From Adlercreutzia hattorii (GTDB lineage Bacteria > Actinomycetota > Coriobacteriia > Coriobacteriales > Eggerthellaceae), in the NCBI RefSeq assembly GCF_011405655.1, contig NZ_AP022829.1, forward strand, positions 1,783,001 to 1,847,000: a stretch of DNA of 64,000 nt, given 5' to 3'. The notes under the pieces were generated by a model, which was not told where the DNA came from, made no database searches, and worked only from the letters and a program-made list of their open reading frames with translations. Shown here one piece after another: positions 35,131-43,059 of the stretch. Position 1 is the first letter of the stretch. Each line of letters begins with the position of its first letter. The translations under genes were made by a program, and so were the position numbers.

Positions 35131-36027
35131 CTACAGGGCGCGCAGGAACGCTTCCACGGCGGCGATCTGGTTCTCGGGGGTGCTCGCGCCGGCGGTGACG
35201 CCCACGCGGCGGCAATCGGCAAAGGCCTCCGGGTCCAGCTCGTCGGTCGATTCGATGTGGAAGGTGCGCGGGCAGGTGAGCGCGCACACCTCAGCCAGCC
35301 GCGTGGTGTTCGACGAGTTGCGGCCGCCGATGACCACCATAGCGTCCACGGCCGAAGCCAGATCGGCCGCGGCCTCCTGGCGCTGGCGCGTGGCCGAGCA
35401 GATGGTGTTCTTCACGATGGGCTCAAGCCCCGCCTCGCGCAGGGCGGCCACCACCGCCTCCAAGTTCTCGCGGCGCTGGGTCGTCTGGGCCACCACGCCC
35501 ACCGGATCGTACAGGCCCTCGGGGATCTCCTCGGGCGCGGCCACCACGTCCACCTTGCCGCCGGCTTCCTCGGCCCAGGCTCGAAGGCCCTCCACTTCCG
35601 GATGCCCCGCCTCTCCCACGACGATGACGCGACAGCCCTCGGCCGCGAGCTCCGCAGCGGCGTGCTGGGCCCGGGACACATGGGGGCAGGTGGCATCGAC
35701 TACAGTGAACCCGCGATCTTCCACAGCGGCGAGCACCTGGGGCGTCACCCCGTGGGAGCGGATGACCACCGCCGGCGCATCTCCAGCTGCGGTGGCTGCC
35801 CCTTCTGCGGGCGCGTCCGCATCTGCGGCACGTTCCCAGCGGATCTCTTCCACGGAATCGACGGCCTCGGCACCGCGGGCGGCCAGATCGGCCACCACCT
35901 GCGGATTGTGGATGAGTGGCCCGAGCGTGTAGGCCCGGCTCCCGTCGGCGATGACCTCGTCGGCCATGTCCAGCGCCCGCTGCACCCCGTAGCAGGCCCC
36001 GGCCCGCTTCGCGCGAATCACTTCCAC
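35131..36027 (-). CDS. ispH: 4-hydroxy-3-methylbut-2-enyl diphosphate reductase
   Basis: 298 aa from GTG at 36027 (GGAG upstream, start VEVIRAKRAGACYG). The three [4Fe-4S] cysteines fall in GACYGVQRAL, DATCPHVSRAQ and NTICSATRQRQ. Last step of the MEP isoprenoid pathway. A short Ala-rich insert lies near residue 60-75. Confidence 0.95.
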   Translation of the reverse strand: MEVIRAKRAGACYGVQRALDMADEVIADGSRAYTLGPLIHNPQVVADLAARGAEAVDSVEEIRWERAADADAPAEGAATAAGDAPAVVIRSHGVTPQVLAAVEDRGFTVVDATCPHVSRAQHAAAELAAEGCRVIVVGEAGHPEVEGLRAWAEEAGGKVDVVAAPEEIPEGLYDPVGVVAQTTQRRENLEAVVAALREAGLEPIVKNTICSATRQRQEAAADLASAVDAMVVIGGRNSSNTTRLAEVCALTCPRTFHIESTDELDPEAFADCRRVGVTAGASTPENQIAAVEAFLRAL

Positions 36028-36029
36028 GG

Positions 36030-36899
36030 TTAGCTCTCCTTCGCTTTCGCGGCGGCCTTGGCGGCTCTCTCGGCGCGAGCGGTGCGGGCGGCGCGGGCCA
36101 GCTCCTCGCTCGTGTGGCGCGGGATAGGATGCTCGGCGAACACCGGGGCGTAGTCGCGCGTCTCGGGGAACAGCGCCGCCATGTCCACGTCCTCGGGAGC
36201 GCAGCGGTAGTACAGCGCGAAGCACTCGCGCATGGCGTACCAGGTGCAGGCCTCCACGCGCTCGTCCTTCGGCAGGAAGTCGAAATCGCCGACGAGAATG
36301 GGATCGCCGTAGTCGACGGTCACCTTCGGGAAATGGACACGCTGGCCCTTCTGTTTGATGCGCTCCACGCCGCGCACGGTCATGGGCAGGATGGGCACCT
36401 TCGCCATGCGGGCGATCACCGACACGCCGGCATGGATGGAGGGCACCCGGTCGGTCTTGCCGCGGCGCGTGCCCTCGGGTAGGATGCCCACGAGCTCCTG
36501 GCGCTTGAGCATGCGCACGGCGCGCTTGATGGAGGTCATGTCGGCGGTGTCGCGCTTCACGGGGAAGGCGCCCACCCGCGAGAGCGCCTGGCCGAGCAGG
36601 CCGTGGGCGTTGTCGAAGAGGCTGTCGCGGCCCATGAGGCGCACCCATTGCTTCGGGCGCGCGGCCAGGTACATGAAAACGACGTCAAAGAACGACGTGT
36701 GGTTGCAGATGACGAGCGCCCCTTCCGCGCCTTGGAAAGCGCGCAGCTTGTCGCGGTTGTCCACCCGGTAGCGGAACAGCAGCTTGCACAGGCCGCCCAC
36801 CACCACGTAGGCCGCATTGCCGAACCAGTGCGGGATCTCGTTGGTGCTGGGCTCGCCGCCCAAATCCATGTCCCACATCTCGGAGTATTTTAGGAACAT
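36030..36899 (-). CDS. plsC: 1-acyl-sn-glycerol-3-phosphate acyltransferase
   Basis: 289 aa. The HX4D motif is NHTSFFDV, with LPEGTRRGK and an Ala/Arg tail. It makes phosphatidate from lysophosphatidate, following PlsY. One-base overlap with cmk. Longer than the typical 240. Confidence 0.92.
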   Translation of the reverse strand: MFLKYSEMWDMDLGGEPSTNEIPHWFGNAAYVVVGGLCKLLFRYRVDNRDKLRAFQGAEGALVICNHTSFFDVVFMYLAARPKQWVRLMGRDSLFDNAHGLLGQALSRVGAFPVKRDTADMTSIKRAVRMLKRQELVGILPEGTRRGKTDRVPSIHAGVSVIARMAKVPILPMTVRGVERIKQKGQRVHFPKVTVDYGDPILVGDFDFLPKDERVEACTWYAMRECFALYYRCAPEDVDMAALFPETRDYAPVFAEHPIPRHTSEELARAARTARAERAAKAAAKAKES

Positions 36900-37570
36900 C
36901 AGCGCGCCTCTCTGGCAAGCTTGCAGATCTGCTCGATGACTTCCTCGATGTAATGACCGGTGGAGTCGATGTGCACGGCGTCGTCGGCGGGGCGCAAAGG
37001 AGCCGTGGCGCGGGAGGAGTCGGCCGCATCGCGCCGGCGCAGGTCGGCCAGCACCTCGTCGTAGTCGATGGAACCGATGCCGCGATCGACGTTCTGGCGC
37101 ACCCGGCGATGGGCGCGCTCCTCGTCGGAGGCGGTGAGGAACACCTTCACGGCCGCATCGGGAAACACCACGGTACCGATGTCGCGGCCCTCCACCACGT
37201 AGTCGCCGGCGTTGCCGATGCGACGCTGTTGGTCGAGCAGGGCCTCGCGCACGGCGGGCGCGGCGGACACCGGGCTCACGGCGCGGTCGATCTCGGCAGT
37301 GCGGATGGCGTCGGTCACCTCGTCATCGCCGATGAACACGCGGCGCGGCACTGGGTCGCCCTCCACATGCCCGAAGGCGATGTCGTAGGTACGGGCGATA
37401 GCCCCCAAGGCCGACTCGTCGTCGAGCGCGACGCCGTCTTGCAGGGCGCGCCAGGCGATGGCGCGGTACATGGCCCCCGTGTCCAGGCAGGAGAAGCCGA
37501 GCTCTTTGGCCACGGCCTTGGCCACGGTGGACTTTCCGGCCCCAGAAGGCCCGTCGATGGCGACGATCAC
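36899..37570 (-). CDS. cmk: cytidylate kinase
   Basis: 223 aa. Walker A GPSGAGKST, LDTGAMYRA, and GRDIGTVVFPDA are CMP kinase signatures. It overlaps aroA by one base; the aroA-cmk pair is common. Confidence 0.96.
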   Translation of the reverse strand: MIVAIDGPSGAGKSTVAKAVAKELGFSCLDTGAMYRAIAWRALQDGVALDDESALGAIARTYDIAFGHVEGDPVPRRVFIGDDEVTDAIRTAEIDRAVSPVSAAPAVREALLDQQRRIGNAGDYVVEGRDIGTVVFPDAAVKVFLTASDEERAHRRVRQNVDRGIGSIDYDEVLADLRRRDAADSSRATAPLRPADDAVHIDSTGHYIEEVIEQICKLAREAR

Positions 37571-38907
37571 TATTTCACCAATCCCTTCAAGTCGGCGAGG
37601 AAGTCGGGGTAGCTCACGGCCACGCAGGTGAAGCGGGTCACCGATACGGGCACGCGCCCGCAGGCGCCCACGAGCGCCCAGGTCATGGCCAGACGGTGGT
37701 CACCGTAGGACTCGAAGACGAGGCCTTGGGGCACCTGCAGCTGCGGGTTGCCCTCGACGAACAGATCGTCGCCCTCTTCCCAGGCGTCCACGCCGAGCAG
37801 CGCCAGGCCGTCGATGATGGCCTTGAGGCGGTCGGATTCCTTCACGCGCAGCTCCCCCACCTCGTGGAACACCGTGATGCCCCGGGCGTGGGCCGCCACC
37901 AGGGCGAGCACGGGGATCTCGTCGATGACCGAGGCGATGTGCTGGGAGGGAATCTCGCAGCCGCGCAGCACGGGCGTGTAGTTCACCGTGATGGTGCCGC
38001 GGGGCTCCTTGCCCTCATGCCCGCCGTAGGACTCGCGAATGTCGGCGCCCATGCGCTCCAGCGTGCGCACGAACCCGATGCGGGCCGGATTCAGCGACAC
38101 GTTCTGGATGGTGACGGAGCTGCCGGGCTTCAGCAGGGCGGCCGCGGCCACGAAGGCGGCCGAAGAGGGGTCGCCCGGCACGACGACGTCGGAGGCGAGC
38201 ATCTCGGCGGGGCCGGTCACCGTGGCCACGCGGGTGCCGGCGGTGGTGGGCACGTTGAACTCCGGCAGCATGAGCTCGGTGTGGTTGCGCGAGGGCGCCG
38301 GCTCGTTCACGGTGGTGGTGCCGTCGGCGAAGACGCCGGCCAAAAGCACGGCGGTCTTCAGCTGGGCCGAGGCCATGGGGCTCGCGTAGTCGATGGCGCG
38401 CAGGGCGCGGTTGCCGCACACGGTGATGGGCAGCGTCTCCGGCGTCTCGGGCACAAAATCGACGCCCATCTTCGCCAGGGGCGCCACGATGCGGCGCATG
38501 GGGCGCTTCTTGAGCGACTCGTCGCCGGTGATGGTCACCTCGATGTCCCAGGGGGCCACGACACCCATGAGCAGGCGCGCCGTGGTGCCCGAGTTGCCGC
38601 AGTCGATGGGGGCGGCGGGCTGGCTGGGGCCCTCGGCGCCCCAGCCGGTGACGGTGCCGGAAAGTGACCCGTCGGGCTGGGCCTTCAAATCGACCTCGGC
38701 GCCCAAGGCCTCTACGGCGCGGATGGAGGCGCGCACGTCCTCGGAGTCGAGCACGCCGGAAAGATGCGAGGTGCCCTCGGCCATGGCCGCGAACAGCACG
38801 GCGCGGTGCGAGATGGACTTGTCGCCCGGCACCGTGACGTCGCCTTTGAAGGGCCCCCCGAAAGGCTCGATGATCGTGTAGGGTTCTGCGAATTCGCTAT
38901 TCGACAT
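37570..38907 (-). CDS. aroA: 3-phosphoshikimate 1-carboxyvinyltransferase (EPSP synthase)
   Basis: 445 aa. PGDKSISHRAVLFAAMAEG near the start, DCGNSGTTARL, and the C-terminal RVKESDRL match the family. Sixth step of the shikimate pathway. Its start overlaps the tyrA end by 11 bases. Confidence 0.96.
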   Translation of the reverse strand: MSNSEFAEPYTIIEPFGGPFKGDVTVPGDKSISHRAVLFAAMAEGTSHLSGVLDSEDVRASIRAVEALGAEVDLKAQPDGSLSGTVTGWGAEGPSQPAAPIDCGNSGTTARLLMGVVAPWDIEVTITGDESLKKRPMRRIVAPLAKMGVDFVPETPETLPITVCGNRALRAIDYASPMASAQLKTAVLLAGVFADGTTTVNEPAPSRNHTELMLPEFNVPTTAGTRVATVTGPAEMLASDVVVPGDPSSAAFVAAAALLKPGSSVTIQNVSLNPARIGFVRTLERMGADIRESYGGHEGKEPRGTITVNYTPVLRGCEIPSQHIASVIDEIPVLALVAAHARGITVFHEVGELRVKESDRLKAIIDGLALLGVDAWEEGDDLFVEGNPQLQVPQGLVFESYGDHRLAMTWALVGACGRVPVSVTRFTCVAVSYPDFLADLKGLVK

Positions 38908-40144
38908 GAGCGTACTCCTTCGGCATGAGCGGACTGAACGATACGGAGAAACCAGCGTTGATCAGCTGCATCGAGAGCTGGCCGATATCGCCTTCATCGG
39001 TGAGGATGAGGGAGAGCACGGCGTTGCCCTCGCTGATGTGGTCGATGTCAATAGATTGTATATTGCAACCCACCGAGCTGGCAATGGTGCAGACCTCCGC
39101 AACGACGCCGGTGCGGTTCACCATGGGGATGCGCACCTCGAGCAGCTTCTCGGTGGAGGGCACCCAGGCGGCCGGCAGCGCGCGGCGGGCGTCGGCGGCC
39201 TCGGCGAGCAGGCGCGTGAACGTCTCGCGGTCGCCGGCCTCAAGCGCCGCGGCGAACGAGCCCAGGATGGAGGCCATCTCGTCCAGACCGCTTTTCAGGG
39301 CACAGGCGTTGTCGAAGGCGATGCCGCACCACAGCTTCGGGCTGCCCGCGGCGATGCGCGTGGTGTCCTTGAAGCCGCCGGCGGCCAGCCGCATGATGGA
39401 GCCGGTGTCGTCGGCGTGGGCGCTCGCCAGCTGCATGAGGGAGGAGGCCACCATGTGGGGCACGTGGCTCACCACGGCCACGGCGGCGTCGTGCTCCTCG
39501 CGGCGCAGCGACACCACGCGGGCGTCCAGGCCGGTCACCAGCTCGTGCAGGTGCTGGAAGTCCTCGGGCACGGTGGACTCGTCGGGGCAGAGGATCCAGT
39601 TCGCGCCCTCGAAGAGGTCGGCGCGGGCGCCGGCGATGCCGCTCTGCTCGGAGCCGGCCATGGGATGGCCCGGCACGTAGCGCGCAGGCGCAGGCAGAAG
39701 CTCGGTGGCCGCGGCGAGGATGTGGCCCTTGGTGGAGATGGTGTCGGTGACGACGCCGGTGTAACCCCAGTCGCGCAGGCGAGCGAGGTAGTCGTCCACG
39801 GCGGCAACCGGCGTGGCGATGACCACGAGCTCGCAGTCGTTTTCGATGAAAGCGCGGAAGGCGGGGTCGTCGGGGCCGGAGGCCGCCTCGCACCAGCCTC
39901 GCTCGGTGGCGGCAGCGCAGGTGGCGGCGTCGGTATCCACCCCGAAGACGCGCACACCGGACATCTTGGCCGCAAGCGCCCCGGCCAGCGACGCCCCGAT
40001 GAGCCCGAGGCCTATGACGGCCACGGCCGAGAAGGGGGCGTTGGGCGCGACGGGAGCGGGCTCCGGCGCGGCGCCCGTCGCGGGGGCATCCGGAGCCGTT
40101 TCGGCCGCCCCGCCGGCGCCGTTCAGTTCAGCAGATTCAGTCAT
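38897..40144 (-). CDS. tyrA: prephenate dehydrogenase with C-terminal ACT domain
   Basis: 415 aa. An extra 35-residue Ala/Pro-rich leader precedes the NAD fold (AVIGLGLIGASLAGAL). GHPMAGSEQSG is the prephenate site; the last 80 residues form an ACT domain (VRIPMVNRTGVVAEV), suggesting tyrosine feedback. First gene of the tyrA-to-gpsA run; ATTGTA at 40189-40194 is a possible minus-strand -10 (TACAAT). Confidence 0.94.
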   Translation of the reverse strand: MTESAELNGAGGAAETAPDAPATGAAPEPAPVAPNAPFSAVAVIGLGLIGASLAGALAAKMSGVRVFGVDTDAATCAAATERGWCEAASGPDDPAFRAFIENDCELVVIATPVAAVDDYLARLRDWGYTGVVTDTISTKGHILAAATELLPAPARYVPGHPMAGSEQSGIAGARADLFEGANWILCPDESTVPEDFQHLHELVTGLDARVVSLRREEHDAAVAVVSHVPHMVASSLMQLASAHADDTGSIMRLAAGGFKDTTRIAAGSPKLWCGIAFDNACALKSGLDEMASILGSFAAALEAGDRETFTRLLAEAADARRALPAAWVPSTEKLLEVRIPMVNRTGVVAEVCTIASSVGCNIQSIDIDHISEGNAVLSLILTDEGDIGQLSMQLINAGFSVSFSPLMPKEYAHVE

Positions 40145-40269
40145 GGAAGTGTCTGTTTCCTCAATCGATCAGGTACCAGTCGCCACTCATTGTATACGAA
40201 GCCGCCGCCCCCGCACCCAAACACCCACCACCGCCGCATTTTCCGCACGTCTGACGCATACCTCGGTCG

Positions 40270-40299
40270 TTGACAGGATTCCGCCGTGGGCTATATACT
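40270..40299 (+). promoter_or_regulatory. strong sigma-70 promoter for an antisense RNA
   Basis: TTGACA (40270-40275), 18-base spacer, TATACT (40294-40299). It points toward the 3' end of the small hydrophobic ORF at 40402-40482, as expected for a type I antitoxin. Confidence 0.75.
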
Positions 40300-40305
40300 G
40301 ACGAG

Positions 40306-40415
40306 GCTGGGTGGCTTGCCGGGGCGAACGGCGGCTACCTCGGGTTCAAGTTTATAGCTTGGCGAAGTAGCCGTTTTCCGTGCTTACCGGGAGCGGCTAT
40401 TTCACTTTCTGGCCC
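40306..40415 (+). ncRNA. candidate antitoxin RNA of a holin-like toxin
   Basis: The start is predicted about 7 bases after TATACT; the end is uncertain and set roughly past the toxin stop. The sequence has complementary GGCGAACGGCGGCTACC and GAAGTAGCCG-type segments and overlaps the toxin 3' end in antisense. The layout matches type I holin-like toxin loci known from gut Firmicutes. No ORF of note. Confidence 0.5.
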
Positions 40416-40482
40416 TTACGGTCAGATCAATCACCGCAATAATCACGAGGACGAATGTCAGCAATTGCGTCCAAGTAACCAT
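40402..40482 (-). CDS. small hydrophobic holin-like toxin (type I TA)
   Basis: 26 aa: Met-Val-Thr-Trp-Thr at the start, a single membrane helix (LLTFVLVIIAVIDLTV) and a basic end (RARK). AGAGG is 7 bases before the ATG. The form fits the putative holin-like toxin family (Hol_Tox), which are membrane-active peptides silenced by an antisense RNA. Too short to be proven by coding statistics alone. Confidence 0.6.
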   Translation of the reverse strand: MVTWTQLLTFVLVIIAVIDLTVRARK

Positions 40483-40681
40483 GGCAACCTCTGTCGACAT
40501 GACCCAGCGCGCTTTCGCGGTAGCCTTCGATAACCTGGCAATCCTCCGCGCGCTCTTGCAGAAGGCAGAGTGGCGAATGCAACTCGCTACGGGGATAATC
40601 GTGAAGTATTCTTTGAGTCGTGCTACAATGCAGGAGAAGGCGGTTGCCGCAGCTACGGCGACCGCTCCACGAATTGACTAG
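40481..40681 (+). CDS. small conserved-looking ORF head-to-head with the toxin (uncertain)
   Basis: 66 aa. It begins at an ATG complementary to the toxin's own start codon and contains TQRAFAVAFDNLAILRALL, then a tail rich in Ala and Thr. It could be a real peptide or a by-product of a conserved RNA. No good ribosome site is seen. Confidence 0.3.
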   Translation: MATSVDMTQRAFAVAFDNLAILRALLQKAEWRMQLATGIIVKYSLSRATMQEKAVAAATATAPRID

Positions 40682-40742
40682 TATTTCGTGGTTGGAGGGT
40701 CGCCTTTAGCTACTCGGCTGAGGGCGGCTCTTTCCTCTTTTC
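40624..40742 (+). ncRNA. candidate structured small RNA with own terminator
   Basis: TACAAT at 40624-40629 with GTGAAG about 17 bases upstream can start an RNA near 40636. It folds into CGGTTGCCG/CGGCGACCG, then CCACGAAT/ATTTCGTGG hairpins and ends in a terminator (GCCTTTAGC, six bases, GCTGAGGGC, then TCTTTCCTCTTTTCT). About 105 bases. It may be part of the toxin-antitoxin locus. Confidence 0.5.
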
Positions 40743-40803
40743 TACCATTTCGAACCGTAAGCGGCGATGGAAAGCCACCGCCGAAGATCGTTCGAAAGGT
40801 AGA
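40741..40803. other. long hairpin at the start of the phage, candidate packaging signal or origin
   Basis: Outer arms TCTACCATTTCGAAC and GTTCGAAAGGTAGA (one bulged A), internal loops CGTAAG and AAGATC, inner arms CGGCGATGG and CCACCGCCG around AAAG. It ends 5 bases before the first phage gene. In Ff phages packaging and origin hairpins lie in the non-coding region; the function here is inferred. Confidence 0.5.
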
Positions 40804-40808
40804 TTCTC

Positions 40809-41156
40809 ATGCTCGCGAAGGTCTGTTCTGTTTTCACCGGGTACTCCAAGGGCGATTTCGTCTCTGAGGACGGCGAGGTCATCGATTGGTGCAACGCCGC
40901 CTTCTCCGTCCCCGGCACCGCCGACATGCTCCTCCTCAAGGTCAACCAGAAGGAGGTCGAGCCTGACGAGCTGAAGCCCTACCGTGCTAACTTCCTGCTC
41001 GTGGACTTCCGCTTCGACAAGAAGTACAACACCTACAAGGGCTACATCGTCAAGGTGTTCCCCAGCGAGGCCGCCATGAACGCCGACCCCCTGGGCGTCC
41101 CCGACGAGCTGCGCGACGATCGCAAGGCCCCTGCTCCCGCCCCGGCGAGCAAGTAG
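40809..41156 (+). CDS. candidate phage single-stranded DNA-binding protein (pV-like)
   Basis: 115 aa. First gene of the phage cassette, AAAGG upstream. A beta-rich small domain (FSVPGTADMLLLKVNQKEV, YRANFLLVDFRFDKKYNTYKG) ends in a Pro/Ala/Lys tail. Size, position and expected composition fit the ssDNA-binding protein that coats replicated strands, but I see no diagnostic motif. Confidence 0.5.
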   Translation: MLAKVCSVFTGYSKGDFVSEDGEVIDWCNAAFSVPGTADMLLLKVNQKEVEPDELKPYRANFLLVDFRFDKKYNTYKGYIVKVFPSEAAMNADPLGVPDELRDDRKAPAPAPASK

Positions 41157-41163
41157 GCCCGCC

Positions 41164-41424
41164 ATGCCACGAATTCAAACGGACGTGAGGCTCGATCAGG
41201 CCACCGCCGAGTTCGGCCCCTACGTGGACTCCTACTGGCGCGACTATGACTCGGATCCGGTCTACGCCGCCTTCGTCCAGGCCTGGTACATCGACCAGAC
41301 GGGGAACCTCCTCGGCATCTCGAACCACTGCGCCGCCCCGACCGCCGAGGTGGCCGGGTTCTTCCAGGACGTCGTCATGGGCATGTTCGACGCGCCCATG
41401 GCCGAGGTCGAGGAGGTGGCTTGA
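41164..41424 (+). CDS. small acidic phage protein, unknown
   Basis: 86 aa, 7 bases after the previous gene. Rich in Asp, Ala and aromatic residues (YVDSYWRDYDSDPVYAAFV), no signal or membrane segment. Its 3' end carries the ribosome site of the next gene in a 20-base junction repeated at 41842-41861. Confidence 0.6.
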   Translation: MPRIQTDVRLDQATAEFGPYVDSYWRDYDSDPVYAAFVQAWYIDQTGNLLGISNHCAAPTAEVAGFFQDVVMGMFDAPMAEVEEVA

Positions 41425-41425
41425 G

Positions 41426-41677
41426 ATGGCCTGGAACCGCAAGGGCGTTACCTACGTCGTGACCCCCGATCCCTGGTATGAGGTTGACGGTGATCTCCTG
41501 ATCGATCTCCCTGTGTCCGGGAAGCCCATGGATGGCTTCCGCTTCAACGATTTCGTTGCCGCCGCCGAGATAGCGAGAACTACGGAGGGCTGCGTGGTCT
41601 CGATCTTCCAGGAGACCAAGACTCTGCACGGCGGCTGCATGGCCCGTCTCCTTTGGCAGGAGGTGCGCGATGAGTAG
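41426..41677 (+). CDS. small phage protein, unknown
   Basis: 83 aa. AGGAGG is 9 bases before the ATG. Contains VTYVVTPDPWYEVDGDLLID and a C-terminal RLLWQEVRDE; soluble. The last 8 bases overlap the next gene. No family recognised. Confidence 0.6.
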   Translation: MAWNRKGVTYVVTPDPWYEVDGDLLIDLPVSGKPMDGFRFNDFVAAAEIARTTEGCVVSIFQETKTLHGGCMARLLWQEVRDE

Positions 41678-41855
41678 GGTCTTCGAGGACGATTTCGGAT
41701 GGCGCGCCCGCTTCGATGAGCGTCCCGACGGCACCGTCCACGGCGTGGTCGTTACCGCAGATCGCAAGATCATCTGGGACAGGGAGTTCCCCGACATGGA
41801 TACGGCCCTCTCGCACTTCCGGCTGATCTACCCGAACTTCCAGGAGGTGGCTTGA
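41670..41855 (+). CDS. small phage protein, unknown
   Basis: 61 aa. Starts inside the end of the preceding gene; ribosome site AGGAGG at about 41657. Compact beta-like pattern (GWRARFDERPDGTVHGVVV). Ends in EVA like the 86-aa protein, as the two share the same junction sequence. Confidence 0.55.
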   Translation: MSRVFEDDFGWRARFDERPDGTVHGVVVTADRKIIWDREFPDMDTALSHFRLIYPNFQEVA

Positions 41856-41856
41856 G

Positions 41857-42054
41857 ATGGCAGATTACCAGCAGTCCCTTTTGGAGTCCGCCGAGCTTTT
41901 GGAGGACATGGCGGGCAAGTTGAGACCGTCTCAGATGGCAGCGTTCGTGCTGTCCCTCTCGGCGACGGTCAGCAACGAGTGCAACGTCCGCCAGAAGAAG
42001 GTTCTGAAAGATCTGGACAAGCTGACCAAGGAGAGGGAGGTGCAACGTGGATGA
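41857..42054 (+). CDS. small helical phage protein, unknown
   Basis: 65 aa, predicted all-helical with a basic C-terminal half (RQKKVLKDLDKLTKEREV). AGGAGG is upstream. Overlaps the next gene by 8 bases. Could bind nucleic acid; unproven. Confidence 0.55.
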   Translation: MADYQQSLLESAELLEDMAGKLRPSQMAAFVLSLSATVSNECNVRQKKVLKDLDKLTKEREVQRG

Positions 42055-42427
42055 GAACGCCGCCGCTTCGCTGGCGCTGGATGCTTACCAGGCTCTTGAG
42101 GGCATTGGCGAGGACGTGGCCCAGATAAAGGCCGGAAACTCGGACGTCCTCGCCGCCATCGAGTCTTTGCGCCAGACCGAGGTCGAGGGCTTCCGGCAGC
42201 TGATTGTCCGCGATGCAGAGCTGGCGATCGCGACCGACGCCCCCGACGATTCCGGCAACTGGGTGACCACGGTCACCTCCGAGACCGAGGTTCCCCCCGA
42301 TTTCTTCTCCCACCTCATGGGCTTCCAGTACATGCAGACCGTGTTAATGGTCTTCCTGCTGGTCGCCTTTCTGCTCAACCTGGGCGCGACCCTCTGGCTC
42401 GCGTTCTCCGACAAATGGAGGTCTTAG
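42047..42427 (+). CDS. phage membrane protein with one C-terminal TM segment
   Basis: 126 aa from GTG. A helical N-terminal half, then a membrane segment (VLMVFLLVAFLLNLGATLWLAF, about 98-119) and a short basic end. It may take part in assembly or be a minor virion protein. Confidence 0.6.
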   Translation: MDENAAASLALDAYQALEGIGEDVAQIKAGNSDVLAAIESLRQTEVEGFRQLIVRDAELAIATDAPDDSGNWVTTVTSETEVPPDFFSHLMGFQYMQTVLMVFLLVAFLLNLGATLWLAFSDKWRS

Positions 42428-42637
42428 ATGGATGCCGTTCTTGACGTTCTGCTCGTTCTGTCTCTCGCTGGCGTGTTTGCTTACGCTTTCGCTGTCTATG
42501 AGGCGCTGAAGATCATGTGCGCCTGGGCCAAGGCCCGCTGGCGCGACGAGTGGGGCAAGCGCCCCCTCATCCTGAAGCTGCCGCCCTGGGCCTTGACCGC
42601 CGTCCTCGTCCTCTGCTTCCTGGCGGTGGCCCTGTGA
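42428..42637 (+). CDS. small phage membrane protein with two TM segments
   Basis: 69 aa, directly following the previous stop. Two hydrophobic helices flank a basic loop (AKARWRDEWGKRP). Stop overlaps the next start (GTGA). Confidence 0.6.
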   Translation: MDAVLDVLLVLSLAGVFAYAFAVYEALKIMCAWAKARWRDEWGKRPLILKLPPWALTAVLVLCFLAVAL

Positions 42638-42801
42638 CGCCCGACATTCTCTCGGCCTACCAGGTGGAGGGGTTCCTCGAATGGGCCTCCTCCTTCTTCG
42701 GGGCCGTTCCGATTGGATTCCTGCTGGCTATGTTCCTAGGCTTGCTGGCTTTCGGAATAAGTGGGGCCTTCCGCCTCGCGCAACGTCTCTTCCGTTCGTA
42801 G
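42634..42801 (+). CDS. small phage virion-like membrane protein
   Basis: 55 aa from GTG at 42634, translationally coupled to the preceding gene. One membrane helix (AVPIGFLLAMFLGLLAFGI) and a basic C-terminus (RLAQRLFRS), the design of minor coat proteins pVII/pIX or of the major coat protein. Placed immediately before the coat gene. Confidence 0.6.
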   Translation: MTPDILSAYQVEGFLEWASSFFGAVPIGFLLAMFLGLLAFGISGAFRLAQRLFRS

Positions 42802-42819
42802 TTACCAAGGAGAAAGGAA

Positions 42820-42984
42820 ATGGAAATGGAGACCATCACCACCGCCATCGGCACCGCCATCACGTCCCTGTCCACCAACATCCAGACGATGATCGGCACC
42901 AACCTGCCCGCCCTGCTCGGCGTCGCCGCGATCTTCATCGCCATCCCCGCCGTCTGGGGCCTGGTGAAGCGCTTCTGCCGCTAG
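42820..42984 (+). CDS. major coat protein (pVIII-like)
   Basis: 54 aa; AAGGAGAAAGGAA precedes the ATG, the strongest ribosome site of the cassette. An amphipathic, polar N-terminal half, one membrane helix (LLGVAAIFIAIPAVWGLV) and a basic end (KRFCR), the standard plan of filamentous phage coat subunits. Followed by a strong terminator, as after gene VIII of Ff phages, which favours its high expression. Confidence 0.85.
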   Translation: MEMETITTAIGTAITSLSTNIQTMIGTNLPALLGVAAIFIAIPAVWGLVKRFCR

Positions 42985-43009
42985 TCCGGCTCTGGCGTAC
43001 CGTCCGGCT

Positions 43010-43041
43010 GGGGGAGGCTTCGGCCTCCCCCTTTTCCTTTT
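43010..43041 (+). terminator. strong intrinsic terminator after the coat gene
   Basis: GGGGGAGGC, TTCG, GCCTCCCCC, then TTTTCCTTTT. Confidence 0.95.
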
Positions 43042-43059
43042 AGATTGGAGGTGTGAAGT

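Noticed and set aside
40335..40360. GGGTTCAAG resembling a tRNA T-loop as an attachment site
   Set aside because: No cloverleaf can be drawn around it; it belongs to the antisense RNA region.
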